64,000 nucleotides of DNA from Alkalihalobacillus sp. CinArs1 (GCF_947387515.1 NZ_CANDOB010000005.1:83600-147599); one strand, 5' to 3'. Counted from the stretch's first letter, positions 45,497 through 58,814 are shown. Program-made: numbers and translations. Notes: generated from the sequence alone by a model not told the origin.

Positions 45497-45793
45497 TTAA
45501 TCTTTGTTATGCACGCGATCGAGCGTCATTTGATAACCATCATTTCCATAGTTCAAGCAACGTTTCACACGAGAAATTGTCGCTGTGCTAGCACCAGTTT
45601 CTGTCTCGATCTTATGATAGGTATAGCCCTCACGAAGCATTCTAGCAACCTCTAAACGCTGTGCCAACGACTGAATTTCGTTCACTGTTGCAAGGTCATC
45701 AAAAAATAGATAGCATTCTTCTAAATCTTTCAATGAAAGAATCGCTTCAAAAAGTTGATCGAGTGTTTTCCCTCGTAGTTTGTCAATTTGCAT
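45497..45793 (-). CDS. yerC: YerC/YecD family TrpR-like regulator
   Basis: 98 residues. DQLFEAILSLKDLEECYLFFDDLATVNEIQSLAQRLEVARMLREGYTYHKIETETGASTATISRVKRCLNYG is the YerC family signature, an all-helical TrpR-like DNA-binding fold with the helix-turn-helix at TYHKIETETGASTATISRV. Its regulon in bacilli is poorly defined. It is 15 bases from yerB on the 3' side, and the two genes are neighbours in B. subtilis too. Confidence 0.93.
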   Translation of the reverse strand: MQIDKLRGKTLDQLFEAILSLKDLEECYLFFDDLATVNEIQSLAQRLEVARMLREGYTYHKIETETGASTATISRVKRCLNYGNDGYQMTLDRVHNKD

Positions 45794-45808
45794 AGATTAG
45801 CACTCTCC

Positions 45809-46822
45809 TTACTGATTACTCGTAATCATAGTTAGATCAGGTACGATATTTACCCAAGTTCTTCCTGGAACAAGCGGAACAGGACTTCCGTCTTTCACCG
45901 CGGTAATGCGTCCATTTTCATTTTTCCACTTTACTTCCTTTTTTACACCTTCTTGTAATAAAATGGCTTCTCCGCCAGATTCTATATCGATCGCTCTTCT
46001 GCCATAATCATCGATGATGTGATGATTTGCTTCAACGATCAGTACATTTTCCAATGAGATGGGCTCTTTTGTCTCACGGTCTTCCATCAATTCGTCGTTC
46101 AAGAATCTCTTGTATACCCCATCGTTGTATCGATACGCTACGCGATACGTATTGCTGTAACCGATTGCTACTGATGACTTTTCTTCTGAAACTAGTTCTT
46201 TATCGCCAAATGTAAGTGGTTCAACAATCTGCATGAGTTCATACCCATTATCAGTTGCACCTTTTTTTATACTATCAGTCGTAATATATGAATTGTGTGG
46301 CGCCTTCCTGAATGAAGCTCGTTCAAACAGCGTTCCGTCATACTGCATGCCGTTCAGGTGATCGACTGCGCCTGAATTCAAAATCGCTTGAGCAGAAGGC
46401 GAATAACCATGTGCTACGAAAATGCCGTTAAACCCTGCGCTTAACTCAATAAAATAATCTCTCGCACTCCGAACTGGTCCTACAATGTCTGGATAATCAC
46501 TTTGGTATATCGCTAACAATCTTGTGATCTTACCTTCTACAAGCATTTCGTATACGATATCTGCTTTATGAAGTCCAGACTGCGGCCTTGCTTTCGGGTG
46601 ATTATTCACAACGACACTGATGACACGCTGATCGCTGTTTTCAGTAGCCACCCCGGTAAGAGGAGCTTTTTCCCCTTGAATTTGATCAACTTCTTTATTC
46701 ATAGACGGTTCTTCAACACCGGCTGATTCTGCTCCAGATTTCTGAGCGGTATCTTTTTGTGAACAGCCAGCGAGTAATCCTACAGACAAAATAACTGCCA
46801 GTGAGACGCGCAATTTCCCCAC
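45809..46822 (-). CDS. yerB: DUF3048 family lipoprotein YerB
   Basis: 337 residues. Lipobox LLAGC places the lipidated cysteine at residue 20. The mature DUF3048 domain shows VVVNNHPKARPQSGLHKADIVYEMLVEGKITRLLAIYQSDYPDIVGPVRSARDYFIEL and a C-terminal part with VPLVPGRTWVNIVPD. The protein is exposed on the outer side of the membrane; its role is not known. Order yerA-yerB-yerC is conserved with B. subtilis. Confidence 0.93.
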   Translation of the reverse strand: MGKLRVSLAVILSVGLLAGCSQKDTAQKSGAESAGVEEPSMNKEVDQIQGEKAPLTGVATENSDQRVISVVVNNHPKARPQSGLHKADIVYEMLVEGKITRLLAIYQSDYPDIVGPVRSARDYFIELSAGFNGIFVAHGYSPSAQAILNSGAVDHLNGMQYDGTLFERASFRKAPHNSYITTDSIKKGATDNGYELMQIVEPLTFGDKELVSEEKSSVAIGYSNTYRVAYRYNDGVYKRFLNDELMEDRETKEPISLENVLIVEANHHIIDDYGRRAIDIESGGEAILLQEGVKKEVKWKNENGRITAVKDGSPVPLVPGRTWVNIVPDLTMITSNQ

Positions 46823-46865
46823 GTCTTCACGCCCCCTTCGCTTATAAAGTCTTCCCTTTTATATT

Positions 46866-48605
46866 TTACCGCATTATCGCAGGAAAAAGTACCGTCTTTC
46901 TCTTTACATCATAAATTCCTTGTTGAGTCAACCTTACGAACGGAAGATGTGTGGAAGAAAAGAACAACAAACTATAAACAGGATCACCAAATGGATAGCC
47001 ACGTTCTTTTAATTCTGTCACCATCTTCTTCTCTTGTTCGATCACGTCTTCGAGTGGTAACGGTGACATTTTGCCCATCAAAGGCAGTTCGATTTCAACA
47101 ACGACTTCACCATCTTCAACGAGGACGATTCCACCACCGATCGACCGCACTCGCTCTAAAGCAGCAACCATGTCTGATTTTTTCTTCCCGATCAATATGA
47201 AATCACCAGAATTCGAGAAGCTACTCGCAAAGCCTTTTACTTTATTAGCAAAACCCTTCACAACGGTATTCACTCGCCATTTGCCTTCCTTACTAAGAAG
47301 CATCATGAAGCTCTCATCATGATCTGTAGGGAGTTCATCCACCGCCGTTTCGTATGAAAGATTATATGGTTTTGTGATGACGGCGTTGATCATTTCGATT
47401 CCAGCTGGACCTGAGAAAGTTAAATCGTCTTCCTCTAACCCCCAGTTCTGTTCGTTTAGAACAAGACCATGGTCTTCCCAATCGAATGACCACTCGTCAT
47501 AAACTTCTTCGCCATCCTTCTTGATCCATTCTCCTCGAGCGAGGACAGAGACTGGTGTTGGATTGTGCTTTGATTCCAAAAAGTTGAGGTGCGCAAGCCT
47601 TCCAGGTGCTATCATACCATGTGTATCCGTTATACCGTAGTGGTTTGCGACATTATATGACACCATCGCATAAGCATCTTCTACCGGTACTCCTTTTTCC
47701 AGGGCGATGGATATGAGCTTATCCGTGAACCCTTGCTCAAGGAAAGAAGGCGTCGATCCATCGGTGTTCATCATCACTCGATCAAAACAATCTACCCCTT
47801 TTTCAATCAGCGATTCGAGTATGACCGGTAAATCAGGACGTATGGAAGAATACCGTAGAGACGTCATCATGCCCATCTCAAGTCTACGGAGAGCCTCTTC
47901 TCCAGTCATCGCTTCGTGATCACAGGAAACACCATAAAGTCCCATCTTCGTTAATGTCTTCAACGAAGCGCCAGGGAGATGCCCTTCGACCGGTTTGCCC
48001 AACCTATGTGTCTCTTGCATCCATTCCAGTATCTCATCGTCTCCTGCTATAACGTCAGGCCACGCAGTAAGTTCACCACCTTGAATAACGAGCGGATGGG
48101 TGAGCCATTCCTTAACTTTCTTATTCGTGATGGTTTCTTCATTCAACAGCTGTGTTTGAGAATCGTACCTTGCCCACCAAAACATCGATACCGGAAACTT
48201 ATCCAACTCATCTAACATTGTAAGCGCTTTCTTTTGTGGCAATCCTAAGAGAAAAAACAAGTTGTCATTGATCATGGTGGTGGTTCCCCTGTTAGATGCA
48301 TAGCGCGCAAGTGATAGGGGATTATAAAGTTGAAACGGATGGGCATGGGGTTCAATGTATCCTGGTACAAGATACGATCCCTCACAATCGATCCATTCTG
48401 TTGCTGAATGTTTTTCAGGCAATTCATCTCCTACGTATACAATTCGATCTTTATAGATCCATATATGTGAGGTGATCCATTTTTTTAATGCGTTGTTTAA
48501 ATACGTTGCATTTGTTAAGACGATTGATGGAGGCAGTTCACCGGACACAACCTGTACTTGTTGTCTCAATTGCTGCTTCGTCCATAAATAGTTTCGCTTA
48601 GGCAT
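46866..48605 (-). CDS. yerA: Adenine deaminase-like amidohydrolase YerA
   Basis: 579 residues of the adenine deaminase family within the amidohydrolase superfamily. The first metal motif is YIEPHAHPF (HxH), with further metal-site candidates EGHLPGASL and CDHEAMTG, and the C-terminal ADE domain runs from GPAGIEMINAVITKPYN onward. It would convert adenine to hypoxanthine, but YerA differs from the main AdeC and its substrate is unproven. The start at 48605 has GAGGG 6 bases upstream; a TTG at 48623 lacks a ribosome binding site. Location next to the purine operon is conserved with B. subtilis. Confidence 0.88.
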   Translation of the reverse strand: MPKRNYLWTKQQLRQQVQVVSGELPPSIVLTNATYLNNALKKWITSHIWIYKDRIVYVGDELPEKHSATEWIDCEGSYLVPGYIEPHAHPFQLYNPLSLARYASNRGTTTMINDNLFFLLGLPQKKALTMLDELDKFPVSMFWWARYDSQTQLLNEETITNKKVKEWLTHPLVIQGGELTAWPDVIAGDDEILEWMQETHRLGKPVEGHLPGASLKTLTKMGLYGVSCDHEAMTGEEALRRLEMGMMTSLRYSSIRPDLPVILESLIEKGVDCFDRVMMNTDGSTPSFLEQGFTDKLISIALEKGVPVEDAYAMVSYNVANHYGITDTHGMIAPGRLAHLNFLESKHNPTPVSVLARGEWIKKDGEEVYDEWSFDWEDHGLVLNEQNWGLEEDDLTFSGPAGIEMINAVITKPYNLSYETAVDELPTDHDESFMMLLSKEGKWRVNTVVKGFANKVKGFASSFSNSGDFILIGKKKSDMVAALERVRSIGGGIVLVEDGEVVVEIELPLMGKMSPLPLEDVIEQEKKMVTELKERGYPFGDPVYSLLFFSSTHLPFVRLTQQGIYDVKRKTVLFPAIMR

Positions 48606-48698
48606 GTCCAACCCTCGTTTCAATAAGTTTTCTCTATTTTAACATAATTTAGAAAAGTTGATAGTGCTGATTTAAACCATTGAAGGGAGTTTTTTGAA

Positions 48699-48947
48699 TT
48701 GAGACCGAACATTAGCATGATGAATGCATTTATTCGTTTAACAGCAGGATTTACACTCCTCTCCTGGTCTACCGCAAAACTTTGTAAAAACGAAAACGTC
48801 TCAACGTCGCTTTTGCTTGCAGCTGCAGGAGCTTTGATGATCGCAGAAGGTCATACGAGATACTGCCCGATCGTCGACCTGATGAACCAAGATGAAAATC
48901 GTGATCCTGACGAAACAGCTCTTGAAAAAGTTATTAACCCCTCTTAA
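48699..48947 (+). CDS. Small membrane protein of DUF2892 (YgaP-like) type
   Basis: 82 residues, TTG start with GAAGGGAG about 10 bases upstream. Two hydrophobic helices (FIRLTAGFTLLSWSTAKL and LLLAAAGALMIAEGH) end in TRYCPI, the usual ending of the DUF2892 domain, which is followed here by an acidic tail. In other bacteria this domain is found fused to rhodanese domains or alone. The function is unknown. It is a plus-strand gene between the divergent yerA and the hairpin at 48961-48987. Confidence 0.75.
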   Translation: MRPNISMMNAFIRLTAGFTLLSWSTAKLCKNENVSTSLLLAAAGALMIAEGHTRYCPIVDLMNQDENRDPDETALEKVINPS

Positions 48948-48957
48948 CCATGGGTAT

Positions 48958-48987
48958 AAAAAAACTTCCCTGATTCCAGGGAAGTTT
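48958..48987. terminator. Bidirectional terminator after the DUF2892 gene and the purine operon
   Basis: AAAACTTCCCTG and CAGGGAAGTTTT pair around ATTC. The minus strand has the longer T run, so this is the first good terminator after purD. Confidence 0.82.
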
Positions 48988-49015
48988 TCGTAACATAACA
49001 AAAGGAGGTAACGTT

Positions 49016-50372
<1,357 letters not shown>

Positions 50373-51911
50373 TTAATGTTTAAAGTGTCGGATGCCTGTG
50401 AACACCATCGTGATGCCATATTCATTCGCTTTTTTGATCGAATCTTCATCACGAATCGATCCTCCAGGCTGGATGATCGCTGTGATGCCCGCTTTTCCAG
50501 CAGCTTCAACAGTGTCATCCATTGGGAAGAACGCATCTGATCCCATGACAGAACCTTTCACCTTCTCACCCGCTTGCTCGATCGCGATCTTAGCAGCACC
50601 AACGCGATTCATCTGTCCAGCTCCAACGCCAACCGTTTGATCTTTGTTCGTGAGTACGATCGCATTCGATTTCACGTGTTTAACTACTTTCCATGCAAGC
50701 TTCAGCGCATCCCACTCTTCATCCGTAGGTTTTCGATCGGTTGGTACGGTTAGATCTGCTTCATCGATTCCGTATTGATCTTGTTCCTGCAGCAACAGCC
50801 CGCCGTTAACAGATGTGAGCTGATGCTCCACTCCCCCAGACGCCTGAACATCCAATGTCAATAGTCTAAGATTCTTCTTCTTAGTCAAAACAGCAAGTGC
50901 TTCTTCAGTGAAAGAAGGTGCCATAATGATCTCCAGAAAAATTTCCTTCAACTTCAGTGCCGTTTCTTCATCGACTTCACGATTCAATGCGACGATACCG
51001 CCGAAGATCGATGTAGAATCTGCTTCGTATGCCTTTTGATACGCTTCTACAATCGTTTCACCCGTACCAACTCCACAAGGGTTCATATGTTTAACCGCAA
51101 CAACGGCAGGTTTTTCAAATTCCCTAACGATATTAAGAGCCGCGTTCGCATCGTTAATATTGTTATAAGAAAGCTCTTTACCGTTCAGTTGTTTAGCAGA
51201 TGCGATCGATGCATTTTTTGATAGAGGTTTTTTATAAAATACAGCCTTCTGATGCGGATTTTCTCCGTATCTGAGGGTTTGCTTTCTCTCAAACGTTACA
51301 GTAAGCGACTCTGGCTCTTCTTCTCCAGATTTTCCTGTTAAATACTCTGAAATAATCGCATCGTAGGAAGCGGTATGACGAAATACTTTTGCTGCAAGTT
51401 CCTGACGAAGTATGCCTGTTGTATCCCCATTCTCCTGGACTTGAAGAAGCACACGCTCATAGTCAGAAGGATGAACGACAACCGTCACGTCTTTATGATT
51501 CTTAGCAGCTGACCTTAACATCGTTGGTCCGCCGATATCGATATTCTCGATCGCGTCACTGTACGCTACATCAGGATTTGCGACGGTTTCTTGGAATGGA
51601 TATAGGTTCACAACAACCAAGTCGATCGGTGTGATGTTATGCTCCTCTAGTTGCTTTTGATGGTCGTCGTTGTCTCTAACAGCTAGAAGACCACTATGTA
51701 CATTCGGATGGAGGGTTTTCACACGTCCGTCTAAAATTTCCGGAAAGCCCGTAACATCTGAGATTCCTATAACATCTATGCCCGCTTCCTCAAGAGCACG
51801 TTTTGTGCCTCCAGTCGAAATGATCTCGACCCCTTTGTCTGATAATCCCTTCGCAAACTCGGTAATATTTGTTTTATCTGATACGCTGATCAGTGCACGT
51901 TTGATCGTCAT
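50373..51911 (-). CDS. purH: Bifunctional AICAR formyltransferase/IMP cyclohydrolase
   Basis: 512 residues. The N-terminal cyclohydrolase domain ([43 protein letters not shown]) is followed by the transformylase domain ([51 protein letters not shown]). It performs the last two steps of IMP synthesis. The start at 51911 has AGGAGG 8 bases upstream; the longer frame reads back through the end of purN. Confidence 0.97.
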   Translation of the reverse strand: MTIKRALISVSDKTNITEFAKGLSDKGVEIISTGGTKRALEEAGIDVIGISDVTGFPEILDGRVKTLHPNVHSGLLAVRDNDDHQKQLEEHNITPIDLVVVNLYPFQETVANPDVAYSDAIENIDIGGPTMLRSAAKNHKDVTVVVHPSDYERVLLQVQENGDTTGILRQELAAKVFRHTASYDAIISEYLTGKSGEEEPESLTVTFERKQTLRYGENPHQKAVFYKKPLSKNASIASAKQLNGKELSYNNINDANAALNIVREFEKPAVVAVKHMNPCGVGTGETIVEAYQKAYEADSTSIFGGIVALNREVDEETALKLKEIFLEIIMAPSFTEEALAVLTKKKNLRLLTLDVQASGGVEHQLTSVNGGLLLQEQDQYGIDEADLTVPTDRKPTDEEWDALKLAWKVVKHVKSNAIVLTNKDQTVGVGAGQMNRVGAAKIAIEQAGEKVKGSVMGSDAFFPMDDTVEAAGKAGITAIIQPGGSIRDEDSIKKANEYGITMVFTGIRHFKH

Positions 51912-51915
51912 CGTC

Positions 51916-52500
51916 TTACCTCCTGCTACCAATTGTTTTGTTTTTAAGAAGCGTTCTAATAACTGCTGGATATAACTGATGTTCAACAGCCTGTATCTTT
52001 TTCTCAACTTCTTCTCTCGAATCTTCTGTTGAGATCCGAATCGTTTCTTGATCAATGATCGGCCCCGTGTCCATCCCTTCATCGACATAATGCACCGTCA
52101 CACCACTGACTTTCACTTTTGCTTTTAGAGCTTGACCAATCGCATCTTTTCCAGGAAAAGACGGAAGAAGAGATGGATGGATGTTGATGATTCTCCCTTC
52201 ATACGCACGAAGAAGCGTTGACCCGATCAGCCTCATGTATCCAGCAAGAACGATTAATTCGACGCCTGCATCGTTCAGCTGCTGAAGAATGAAGGCTTCA
52301 AACTCTGCTTTTGAGTTATAGGATTTAGGATAAAAGGAAAGGACAGGAATGCCGAAGCGCTCTGCCCTTTCTTCTACTTTGGCACCAGGGCGATCACAAA
52401 CCACTAATGCGATTTTGGCATCGAGTGCCCCCTTTTCGATTTCAGATGCGATCGCTTCGAAATTGGAGCCACTCCCAGATGCAAAAACTGCTAACTTCAC
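51916..52500 (-). CDS. purN: Phosphoribosylglycinamide formyltransferase PurN
   Basis: 194 residues. [14 protein letters not shown] at the N-terminus, [13 protein letters not shown], and the catalytic [14 protein letters not shown] and [17 protein letters not shown] identify the folate-dependent GAR transformylase. The first codon overlaps the purM stop (4 bases shared). The stop codon is 4 bases before the purH start. Confidence 0.97.
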   Translation of the reverse strand: MKLAVFASGSGSNFEAIASEIEKGALDAKIALVVCDRPGAKVEERAERFGIPVLSFYPKSYNSKAEFEAFILQQLNDAGVELIVLAGYMRLIGSTLLRAYEGRIINIHPSLLPSFPGKDAIGQALKAKVKVSGVTVHYVDEGMDTGPIIDQETIRISTEDSREEVEKKIQAVEHQLYPAVIRTLLKNKTIGSRR

Positions 52501-53534
52501 GATAGATCACCACCGCCGAAATTGATTTGATCACCTTTTGTTACTCGACCGATCACAAATGCCTGCTCACCGTCTTTTTCAAGCTGTTTGATCACGTTAA
52601 CAGCTTCAGAGGCAGGGACGCTTAGAACCATTCCGATGCCCATGTTGAACGTGGTGAACATCTCTCGTCGAGATAAGTTTCCCTTCTTTTCGATCAGGTC
52701 AAAGATCGGTGGTACTGGCCAAGAGCCATAATCGATCTGAGCTGTGAGGCCTTCAGGTAGCATACGAGGAATGTTCTCTTCGAAGCCGCCACCTGTAATG
52801 TGTGCAACCCCATGAACAGGATAAGATTCGAGCACGTTCAAGACGGGCTTTACGTAGATACGAGTAGGAGCTAACAAGACTTCTCCAAGCGTCGTACCGA
52901 GTTGATCAAACGTTTGATTAAGATCCATGTTGTTCTCTTTTACTACTTTCCTAACAAGAGAGAAGCCATTGCTATGAATACCGTTTGATGCAAGGCCAAC
53001 TAAAACGTCCCCTTCCATCACATCAGTCGGTTGAATCAGCTTAGACTTTTCGACAGCCCCAACCGTGAATCCAGCAAGATCATAATCGTTTTCCTGATAC
53101 ATATCAGGCATTTCTGCTGTTTCGCCGCCAATCAAGGCACACCCAGCAGTCGAGCAACCATCCGCAACCCCTTTTACGATTTCTTCAATCCTCTCAGGTT
53201 TGAGTTTACCTGTCGCGATGTAATCTAAAAAGTAAAGAGGTTCAGCACCTTGAGCGACTACGTCATTCACACACATAGCGACACAATCGATTCCGATTGT
53301 ATCGTGCTTATCCATCTGAATCGCAAGCATGAGCTTCGTACCCACACCGTCGGTTCCTGAAATGAGAACTGGCTTCTCATAAGGAAGTTCAGATAGATCA
53401 AACATTCCGCCGAAACCACCTAGACCTCCCATGACGCCAGGTCGAACGGTTTTGTTTACGTGCGTTTTCATTCGGTTAACTGCTTCATAACCAGCTTCAA
53501 TATCTACTCCAGCACTTCTATAAGCATCCGCCAT
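52497..53534 (-). CDS. purM: Phosphoribosylformylglycinamidine cyclo-ligase
   Basis: 345 residues. [17 protein letters not shown], the glycine-rich [39 protein letters not shown] and [15 protein letters not shown] are signatures of the AIR synthetase family. It closes the imidazole ring of AIR with ATP. It overlaps purN by 4 bases and follows purF by 13 bases. Confidence 0.97.
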   Translation of the reverse strand: MADAYRSAGVDIEAGYEAVNRMKTHVNKTVRPGVMGGLGGFGGMFDLSELPYEKPVLISGTDGVGTKLMLAIQMDKHDTIGIDCVAMCVNDVVAQGAEPLYFLDYIATGKLKPERIEEIVKGVADGCSTAGCALIGGETAEMPDMYQENDYDLAGFTVGAVEKSKLIQPTDVMEGDVLVGLASNGIHSNGFSLVRKVVKENNMDLNQTFDQLGTTLGEVLLAPTRIYVKPVLNVLESYPVHGVAHITGGGFEENIPRMLPEGLTAQIDYGSWPVPPIFDLIEKKGNLSRREMFTTFNMGIGMVLSVPASEAVNVIKQLEKDGEQAFVIGRVTKGDQINFGGGDLS

Positions 53535-53547
53535 AATGGACCCCCAG

Positions 53548-54960
53548 TTAGACTTTTTCGTATGGATGAACGGTATCAGGATAGATCTCAGTCGGGTACG
53601 ACCCTGTAAAACAGCCTAGACATTGTCCGCACGAGCTGCTTGCATCGTCTCTACCGATTGCTTCTGTCATTCCATCTGTTGATAGGAAACTTAACGTATC
53701 TGCACCGATTTCTTCACAAATCTCATCAACGCTCATCTTCGCTGCGATTAACTCACCAGAATTGGACGTGTCGATCCCATAGTAACAAGGACTGACGATC
53801 GGAGGTGCACTTATGCGAACATGAACCTCTTTTGCACCTGCTTCTCTTAACATCTTCACGATTCTTCTACTCGTCGTTCCACGTACGATCGAATCATCCA
53901 CGATAACGACCCGCTTTCCTTCAACAACGCCTCGAACAGGTGAAAGCTTCATCTTCACACCTTGTTCTCTTAGCTCCTGTGAAGGTTGAATAAACGTTCT
54001 GCCTACATATCTATTCTTGATCAGACCCATCTCATACGGAATACCCGATTCCTCTGCATATCCGATCGCAGCAGATATACTAGAATCCGGAACACCCGTC
54101 ACGATATCTGCTTCGATCGGAGCTTCTTGCGCGAGCTGTTTACCGAGGTTCTTTCTAGCCGTGTGAACATTGATGTTTTCGATATTGCTATCGGGTCTTG
54201 AGAAATAAATGTACTCCATACTGCAGATCGCACGCGACATCGGTGATGAGAAACGGTCCGATTCAATGCCTGCGTCATTGATGATAAGAAGTTCACCTGG
54301 CTCCACATCACGAATATATTCCGCTCCGATGAGATCGAACGCACACGTTTCGGATGCAACCACATAACCTTCTCCTAGTCGACCTAAAGAAAGTGGTCGT
54401 AGTCCATGTGGATCAAGAGCGACCATCATCTCGTTTTCTGTCATCAAAAGAAAAGCATACGCGCCTTTTACCATCGTAAGAGCGTTCTTCACCTTTTCTC
54501 TAAGGTTCAAATAGCCGCTTCTCTTTATCAAATGGGCAAGCACTTCTGTGTCTGAAGTCGTTTGAAAAATACTCCCTTGACCTTCGAGCTGATGCTTCAA
54601 CGCATTCGCGTTCACAAGGTTCCCATTATGCGCGAGCGCCAATCCACCATTCTGCGAGCGAAATAAAAGAGGCTGAACGTTTTCATAGCCTCCTCCTCCT
54701 GCCGTTGAGTATCGAACATGACCAATCGCTGCATTGCCATCGAGTGCCTTTAAATCGTCCGCTCCATAGACATCGTTCACGAGGCCAAGCCCTTTATGAA
54801 GGTTAAGTCTTGCGCCATCAGTCGTGACGATCCCAGTACCTTCCTGACCGCGATGCTGAAGACTATGAAGCCCGTAATATGTGAGCGTAGCGGCATCTGG
54901 GTGACCCCAGATACCAAATACACCACACTCTTCGTTTAAGCCTTTGATTTCACCAAACAT
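53548..54960 (-). CDS. purF: Amidophosphoribosyltransferase
   Basis: 470 residues. The N-terminal 11 residues ([11 protein letters not shown]) are a propeptide removed to expose Cys12 (ECGVFGIWG), the glutaminase nucleophile. The PRPP-binding motif is [18 protein letters not shown]. Cysteines at [14 protein letters not shown] and SSCGQCLGC would hold the iron-sulfur cluster found in the B. subtilis enzyme. It performs the first committed step of purine synthesis and is the main point of feedback. Its 5' end overlaps purL by 25 bases. Confidence 0.97.
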   Translation of the reverse strand: MFGEIKGLNEECGVFGIWGHPDAATLTYYGLHSLQHRGQEGTGIVTTDGARLNLHKGLGLVNDVYGADDLKALDGNAAIGHVRYSTAGGGGYENVQPLLFRSQNGGLALAHNGNLVNANALKHQLEGQGSIFQTTSDTEVLAHLIKRSGYLNLREKVKNALTMVKGAYAFLLMTENEMMVALDPHGLRPLSLGRLGEGYVVASETCAFDLIGAEYIRDVEPGELLIINDAGIESDRFSSPMSRAICSMEYIYFSRPDSNIENINVHTARKNLGKQLAQEAPIEADIVTGVPDSSISAAIGYAEESGIPYEMGLIKNRYVGRTFIQPSQELREQGVKMKLSPVRGVVEGKRVVIVDDSIVRGTTSRRIVKMLREAGAKEVHVRISAPPIVSPCYYGIDTSNSGELIAAKMSVDEICEEIGADTLSFLSTDGMTEAIGRDDASSSCGQCLGCFTGSYPTEIYPDTVHPYEKV

Positions 54961-57161
54961 GGAATTGCTCCTTTCCAGGCCGCTTCGAGCTCACTGACCG
55001 GTGCATCGAATAGATGATTTTCTTCTTCGTGCATCATCGTCAAGATGCCAGTACCGGTTACTTCACCGATAAGCTTCGCTCCGGTTCTCTGCTCGAAGAC
55101 CTGCTGGTGTTCACCCTTGATCGTGATGAGGAAACGAGATTGAGACTCACTGAACAGCGACGTCGTCACATCGCCTTCGATTCGAACGATCGCACCAAGA
55201 TCTGTTCCGATTAACGATTCACTAAGCGCAACACTCAAACCACCCTCAGAAACATCATGCGCCGATTGAACGAGTCCGTCTTGAATGGCTGAAAGAACCT
55301 GTTGCTGAAGTTCTCTTTCCACTTCAAGATTCAGTTGAGGTGCTTGCCCCGAGATCTTCCCATCCACAACCTTCTGAAGCTCGCTTCCTCCGAAGTCCTC
55401 GCCTGTTTCACCAAGTAAGTAGATCAAGTTTCCTTCTTCTTTAAACTGTTGAGTCGTAACATGATCAAGGTCATGAACTAGTCCTACCATTCCAACAACT
55501 GGTGTCGGATAAACCGCTACGCCATTCGTCTCATTGTATAGGGATACGTTACCACCGATAACGGGCGAATTTAACATACGACACGCTTCACTCATACCGT
55601 CCGTTGCTTTTTCGATCTGCCAGAAGATCTCAGGCTTTTCAGGATTACCGAAGTTTAAGCAATCCGTGATCGCAAGCGGCTCACCACCTGAACAAACGAT
55701 GTTACGTGCTGCTTCAGCAACAGCAATCTTCCCACCAACTTCAGGATCAAGGTACAGGTAACGGGAATTACAGTCGGTTGTCATCGCTAGCGCTTTTCGT
55801 GTGCCTCTTACACGCACAACAGCTGCGTCCGATCCTGGAGATACGACGGTATTCGTTCGAACCATATAATCGTACTGATCAAAGACCCACTCTTTGCTTG
55901 AAATCGTAGGCTGACCTAGCAATGTATACAGCATTTCTTTCGGATCTTCTACCGCTGGAATCGGCTTATGAAGCTGCTGGTTTCGAATGAAATACTCAGG
56001 AATGCGCGATGGTTTATGATATACCGGTGCTTCTTCTGCAAGAGCATCGACCGGTACTTCAGCCACCATTTCACCTTTATGAAGAAGACGGAACTTCTTA
56101 TCGTCTGTCACGACACCGACTTCCTTCGATAAAAGACCCCAACGATCAAAAATTTCTTTGATCTCAGCTTCTCTACCTTTCTTCACAACAACGAGCATAC
56201 GCTCCTGTGATTCAGATAGCATCATTTCATATGGCGTCATGCCTTTTTCACGCTGAGGGACTTCATCAAGGTTCATCTCGATTCCCATGCCTGCTTTACT
56301 CGCCATTTCTGAAGCAGAAGACGTAAGACCCGCCGCTCCCATGTCCTGAATGCCGACGAGCGCATCACTTTTCACAAGCTCGAGACACGCTTCAAGAAGA
56401 AGTTTTTCCATAAACGGATCGCCTACTTGTACGGCAGGTCGCTTTTCGTCAGAAGCATCTGTCAATTCTTCAGATGCGAAGGTCGCACCGTGGATGCCAT
56501 CTCTTCCTGTGCTTGCACCTACATACATCACGGTGTTTCCAGCGCCAGACGCGACACCTTTCTGGATGTCTTTGTGATCGATCAACCCAACACACATCGC
56601 GTTCACAAGAGGGTTTCCATCGTATGAAGAATCGAACTGAACTTCTCCACCTACTGTAGGAATACCGATACAGTTTCCATATCCAGCGATTCCTGCAACA
56701 ACTTCTTCAAACAAATATTTCACTTTCGGATTGCTTAACTCTCCGAAACGTAACGAGTTTAATAAAGCAATGGGGCGTGCGCCCATCGAGAACACGTCTC
56801 TGATGATTCCACCTACACCTGTTGCCGCTCCTTGATAAGGCTCGATTGCAGATGGATGATTATGACTTTCGATCTTAAACACAACCGCTTGCTCGTCACC
56901 GATATCAACGATCCCCGCTCCTTCACCAGGACCTTGAAGTACGTGCTCACCAGTAACAGGAAACTTTTTAAGAACTGGCTTTGAGTTCTTATAACTACAG
57001 TGCTCAGACCACATGACTGAAAACAAACCCGTTTCCGTATAGTTAGGGGTACGGCCAAGAATCTCTTCCACCATGCCGAACTCTTCATCTGTTAAACCCA
57101 TCTGGCTATAAAGCTTCTGGTCTTTAATCATCTCAGGTGTTGGTTCATGCATGTGTGACAT
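54936..57161 (-). CDS. purL: Phosphoribosylformylglycinamidine synthase, large subunit
   Basis: 741 residues, the small-type PurL that needs PurS and PurQ as separate subunits. Signatures are [18 protein letters not shown] near residue 46, [27 protein letters not shown] near 93, [24 protein letters not shown], and [10 protein letters not shown]. It makes FGAM from FGAR, ATP and ammonia. It overlaps purQ by 17 bases and purF by 25. Confidence 0.97.
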   Translation of the reverse strand: MSHMHEPTPEMIKDQKLYSQMGLTDEEFGMVEEILGRTPNYTETGLFSVMWSEHCSYKNSKPVLKKFPVTGEHVLQGPGEGAGIVDIGDEQAVVFKIESHNHPSAIEPYQGAATGVGGIIRDVFSMGARPIALLNSLRFGELSNPKVKYLFEEVVAGIAGYGNCIGIPTVGGEVQFDSSYDGNPLVNAMCVGLIDHKDIQKGVASGAGNTVMYVGASTGRDGIHGATFASEELTDASDEKRPAVQVGDPFMEKLLLEACLELVKSDALVGIQDMGAAGLTSSASEMASKAGMGIEMNLDEVPQREKGMTPYEMMLSESQERMLVVVKKGREAEIKEIFDRWGLLSKEVGVVTDDKKFRLLHKGEMVAEVPVDALAEEAPVYHKPSRIPEYFIRNQQLHKPIPAVEDPKEMLYTLLGQPTISSKEWVFDQYDYMVRTNTVVSPGSDAAVVRVRGTRKALAMTTDCNSRYLYLDPEVGGKIAVAEAARNIVCSGGEPLAITDCLNFGNPEKPEIFWQIEKATDGMSEACRMLNSPVIGGNVSLYNETNGVAVYPTPVVGMVGLVHDLDHVTTQQFKEEGNLIYLLGETGEDFGGSELQKVVDGKISGQAPQLNLEVERELQQQVLSAIQDGLVQSAHDVSEGGLSVALSESLIGTDLGAIVRIEGDVTTSLFSESQSRFLITIKGEHQQVFEQRTGAKLIGEVTGTGILTMMHEEENHLFDAPVSELEAAWKGAIPCLVKSKA

Positions 57162-57828
57162 GGGATTCCCTCCAGTTACGTAGTAGTGATTTGAACATCT
57201 TCAAGCCATCCGCACTTCCTAACAAGTGATCGACCGCACGCTCAGGGTGAGGCATCATCCCGAGGACATTGCCCTTCTCATTGATGATTCCTGCGATGTC
57301 ATCGATCGAGCCATTTGGATTATCTTTATAGGTAAAAACGATTCTTCCGGATGATTGTAACTCTTCTAAAGTCGCATCATCACAATAGTAGTTTCCTTCT
57401 CCATGTGCGATCGGAATCGTAATTTCTTCACTATTTTCATAGGCTGACGTAAACATGGTCGCATTATTCTGAACAACAAGCGTTACAGGACGACACATGA
57501 ACTTCAAGTTCTTGTTTCGTTTCATCGCTCCAGGAAGAAGACCTGCTTCTAATAAAATCTGAAATCCGTTGCATATACCAAGCACTGGCTTTCCTTCTTC
57601 AGCAGCTTTTACCACTTCGCTCATGATCGGAGCAAAACGGGCGATCGAGCCGCTTCTCAAATAGTCACCATAAGAAAAACCACCCGGTAAAAGGATCGCA
57701 TCATAGTTTGCTAGACTCTGTTCATCGTATCGGACATAAGTAGCTTCTTCGCCAAGTTCATCTTGAATCGCATGGTACATGTCTACATCGCAATTCGAAC
57801 CTGGAAACACGATCACCGCAAATTTCAC
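57145..57828 (-). CDS. purQ: Phosphoribosylformylglycinamidine synthase, glutaminase subunit
   Basis: 227 residues of the class I glutamine amidotransferase family. Nucleophile cysteine in [19 protein letters not shown], oxyanion region [15 protein letters not shown], and catalytic His-Glu in [12 protein letters not shown]. It supplies ammonia to PurL. Start overlaps the purS stop by 4 bases. Confidence 0.97.
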   Translation of the reverse strand: MKFAVIVFPGSNCDVDMYHAIQDELGEEATYVRYDEQSLANYDAILLPGGFSYGDYLRSGSIARFAPIMSEVVKAAEEGKPVLGICNGFQILLEAGLLPGAMKRNKNLKFMCRPVTLVVQNNATMFTSAYENSEEITIPIAHGEGNYYCDDATLEELQSSGRIVFTYKDNPNGSIDDIAGIINEKGNVLGMMPHPERAVDHLLGSADGLKMFKSLLRNWRESHVTHA

Positions 57829-58076
57829 TGCCCGACGACCTCCTCGACTTCATACGTGTAGTCTTCGATCACCGTATTCGCAAGCAGCTTCTCACACATT
57901 TCTTTAATGCGCTCATCTACATTCGCCGTCTCATTTAACGTAAGCTCCATATACTTGCCGATACGTACATCTTCTACTTCATTATAAGAAAGGCTATGAA
58001 GTGAATTCTTCACAGCACTACCTTGCGGGTCTAGCACACTCTCTTTTAACGTTACATAAACTTTTACTTTGTACAT
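57825..58076 (-). CDS. purS: Phosphoribosylformylglycinamidine synthase, PurS subunit
   Basis: 83 residues. [44 protein letters not shown] is the PurS signature. It bridges PurQ and PurL in the complex. It overlaps purC by 13 bases and purQ by 4. Confidence 0.97.
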   Translation of the reverse strand: MYKVKVYVTLKESVLDPQGSAVKNSLHSLSYNEVEDVRIGKYMELTLNETANVDERIKEMCEKLLANTVIEDYTYEVEEVVGQ

Positions 58077-58789
58077 GATGCGGATCCCCCTAAACGAGTT
58101 AAGATTTTTTCATAAGCTTCGGTCAAATTTCCTATATCTCTTCGAAACACATCTTTATCTAACTTTTCATTCGTTTTCCGGTCCCATAGTCTACAAGTAT
58201 CTGGTGAAATTTCATCTGCAAGCATCAATTCACCAGACGGTGTAACACCGAACTCAAGCTTGAAATCAACAAGCGTTACATCCCGCTCAAGAAAATAGCT
58301 TCGTAGGCGGTCATTCACATGCAGTGCACGTTCTTTTAAGTCTTGAACCGTCTCTTCATCGGCAAGTTCAAGCTCAAGCACGTGATCAACCGTAAGGAGA
58401 GGATCACCAAGGTCGTCGTTTTTGTAATAGAATTCAACGATCGGCTGCTTCAACAGCTTTCCTTCGTCTACTCCAGTTCTTCTAGAAAAGCTCCCTGCCG
58501 CGACATTTCGGACGACCACTTCGAGTGGCACGATCGTCACACGCTTTACAAGCTGCTCCGTTTCAGAAACTTTCTCGATAAAATGACTTTCGATACCAGC
58601 TTCTTTCAAATAATCAAACAACAGGCTCGTAATTTCGTTGTTCAGTCGCCCTTTCCCTGTAATGGTCGCTTTCTTCTCTCCGTTAAAAGCCGTGGCGGAA
58701 TCTTTATATTCCACATGAACGACCTCAGGATGTTCTGTCGCATAAATCTTCTTTGCTTTTCCTTCATACAACAACTCTTGTTTCCCCAT
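58064..58789 (-). CDS. purC: Phosphoribosylaminoimidazole-succinocarboxamide synthase
   Basis: 241 residues. LLYEGKAKKIYAT at the N-terminus, VVRNVAAGSFSRRTGVDEG, LVDFKLEFG and LADEISPDTCRLWD are the SAICAR synthetase signatures. It joins aspartate to CAIR. GGAGGAGATCACC precedes the ATG. Confidence 0.97.
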   Translation of the reverse strand: MGKQELLYEGKAKKIYATEHPEVVHVEYKDSATAFNGEKKATITGKGRLNNEITSLLFDYLKEAGIESHFIEKVSETEQLVKRVTIVPLEVVVRNVAAGSFSRRTGVDEGKLLKQPIVEFYYKNDDLGDPLLTVDHVLELELADEETVQDLKERALHVNDRLRSYFLERDVTLVDFKLEFGVTPSGELMLADEISPDTCRLWDRKTNEKLDKDVFRRDIGNLTEAYEKILTRLGGSASCTK

Positions 58790-58814
58790 GGTGATCTCCT
58801 CCGATACGTGTGAT

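Noticed and set aside
52904..52918. Fourth ATCAAACGTTTGATT palindrome
   Set aside because: It lies inside the purM coding region and is explained by codons for Asn-Gln-Thr-Phe-Asp. It differs from the intergenic 15-mer in the first bases.
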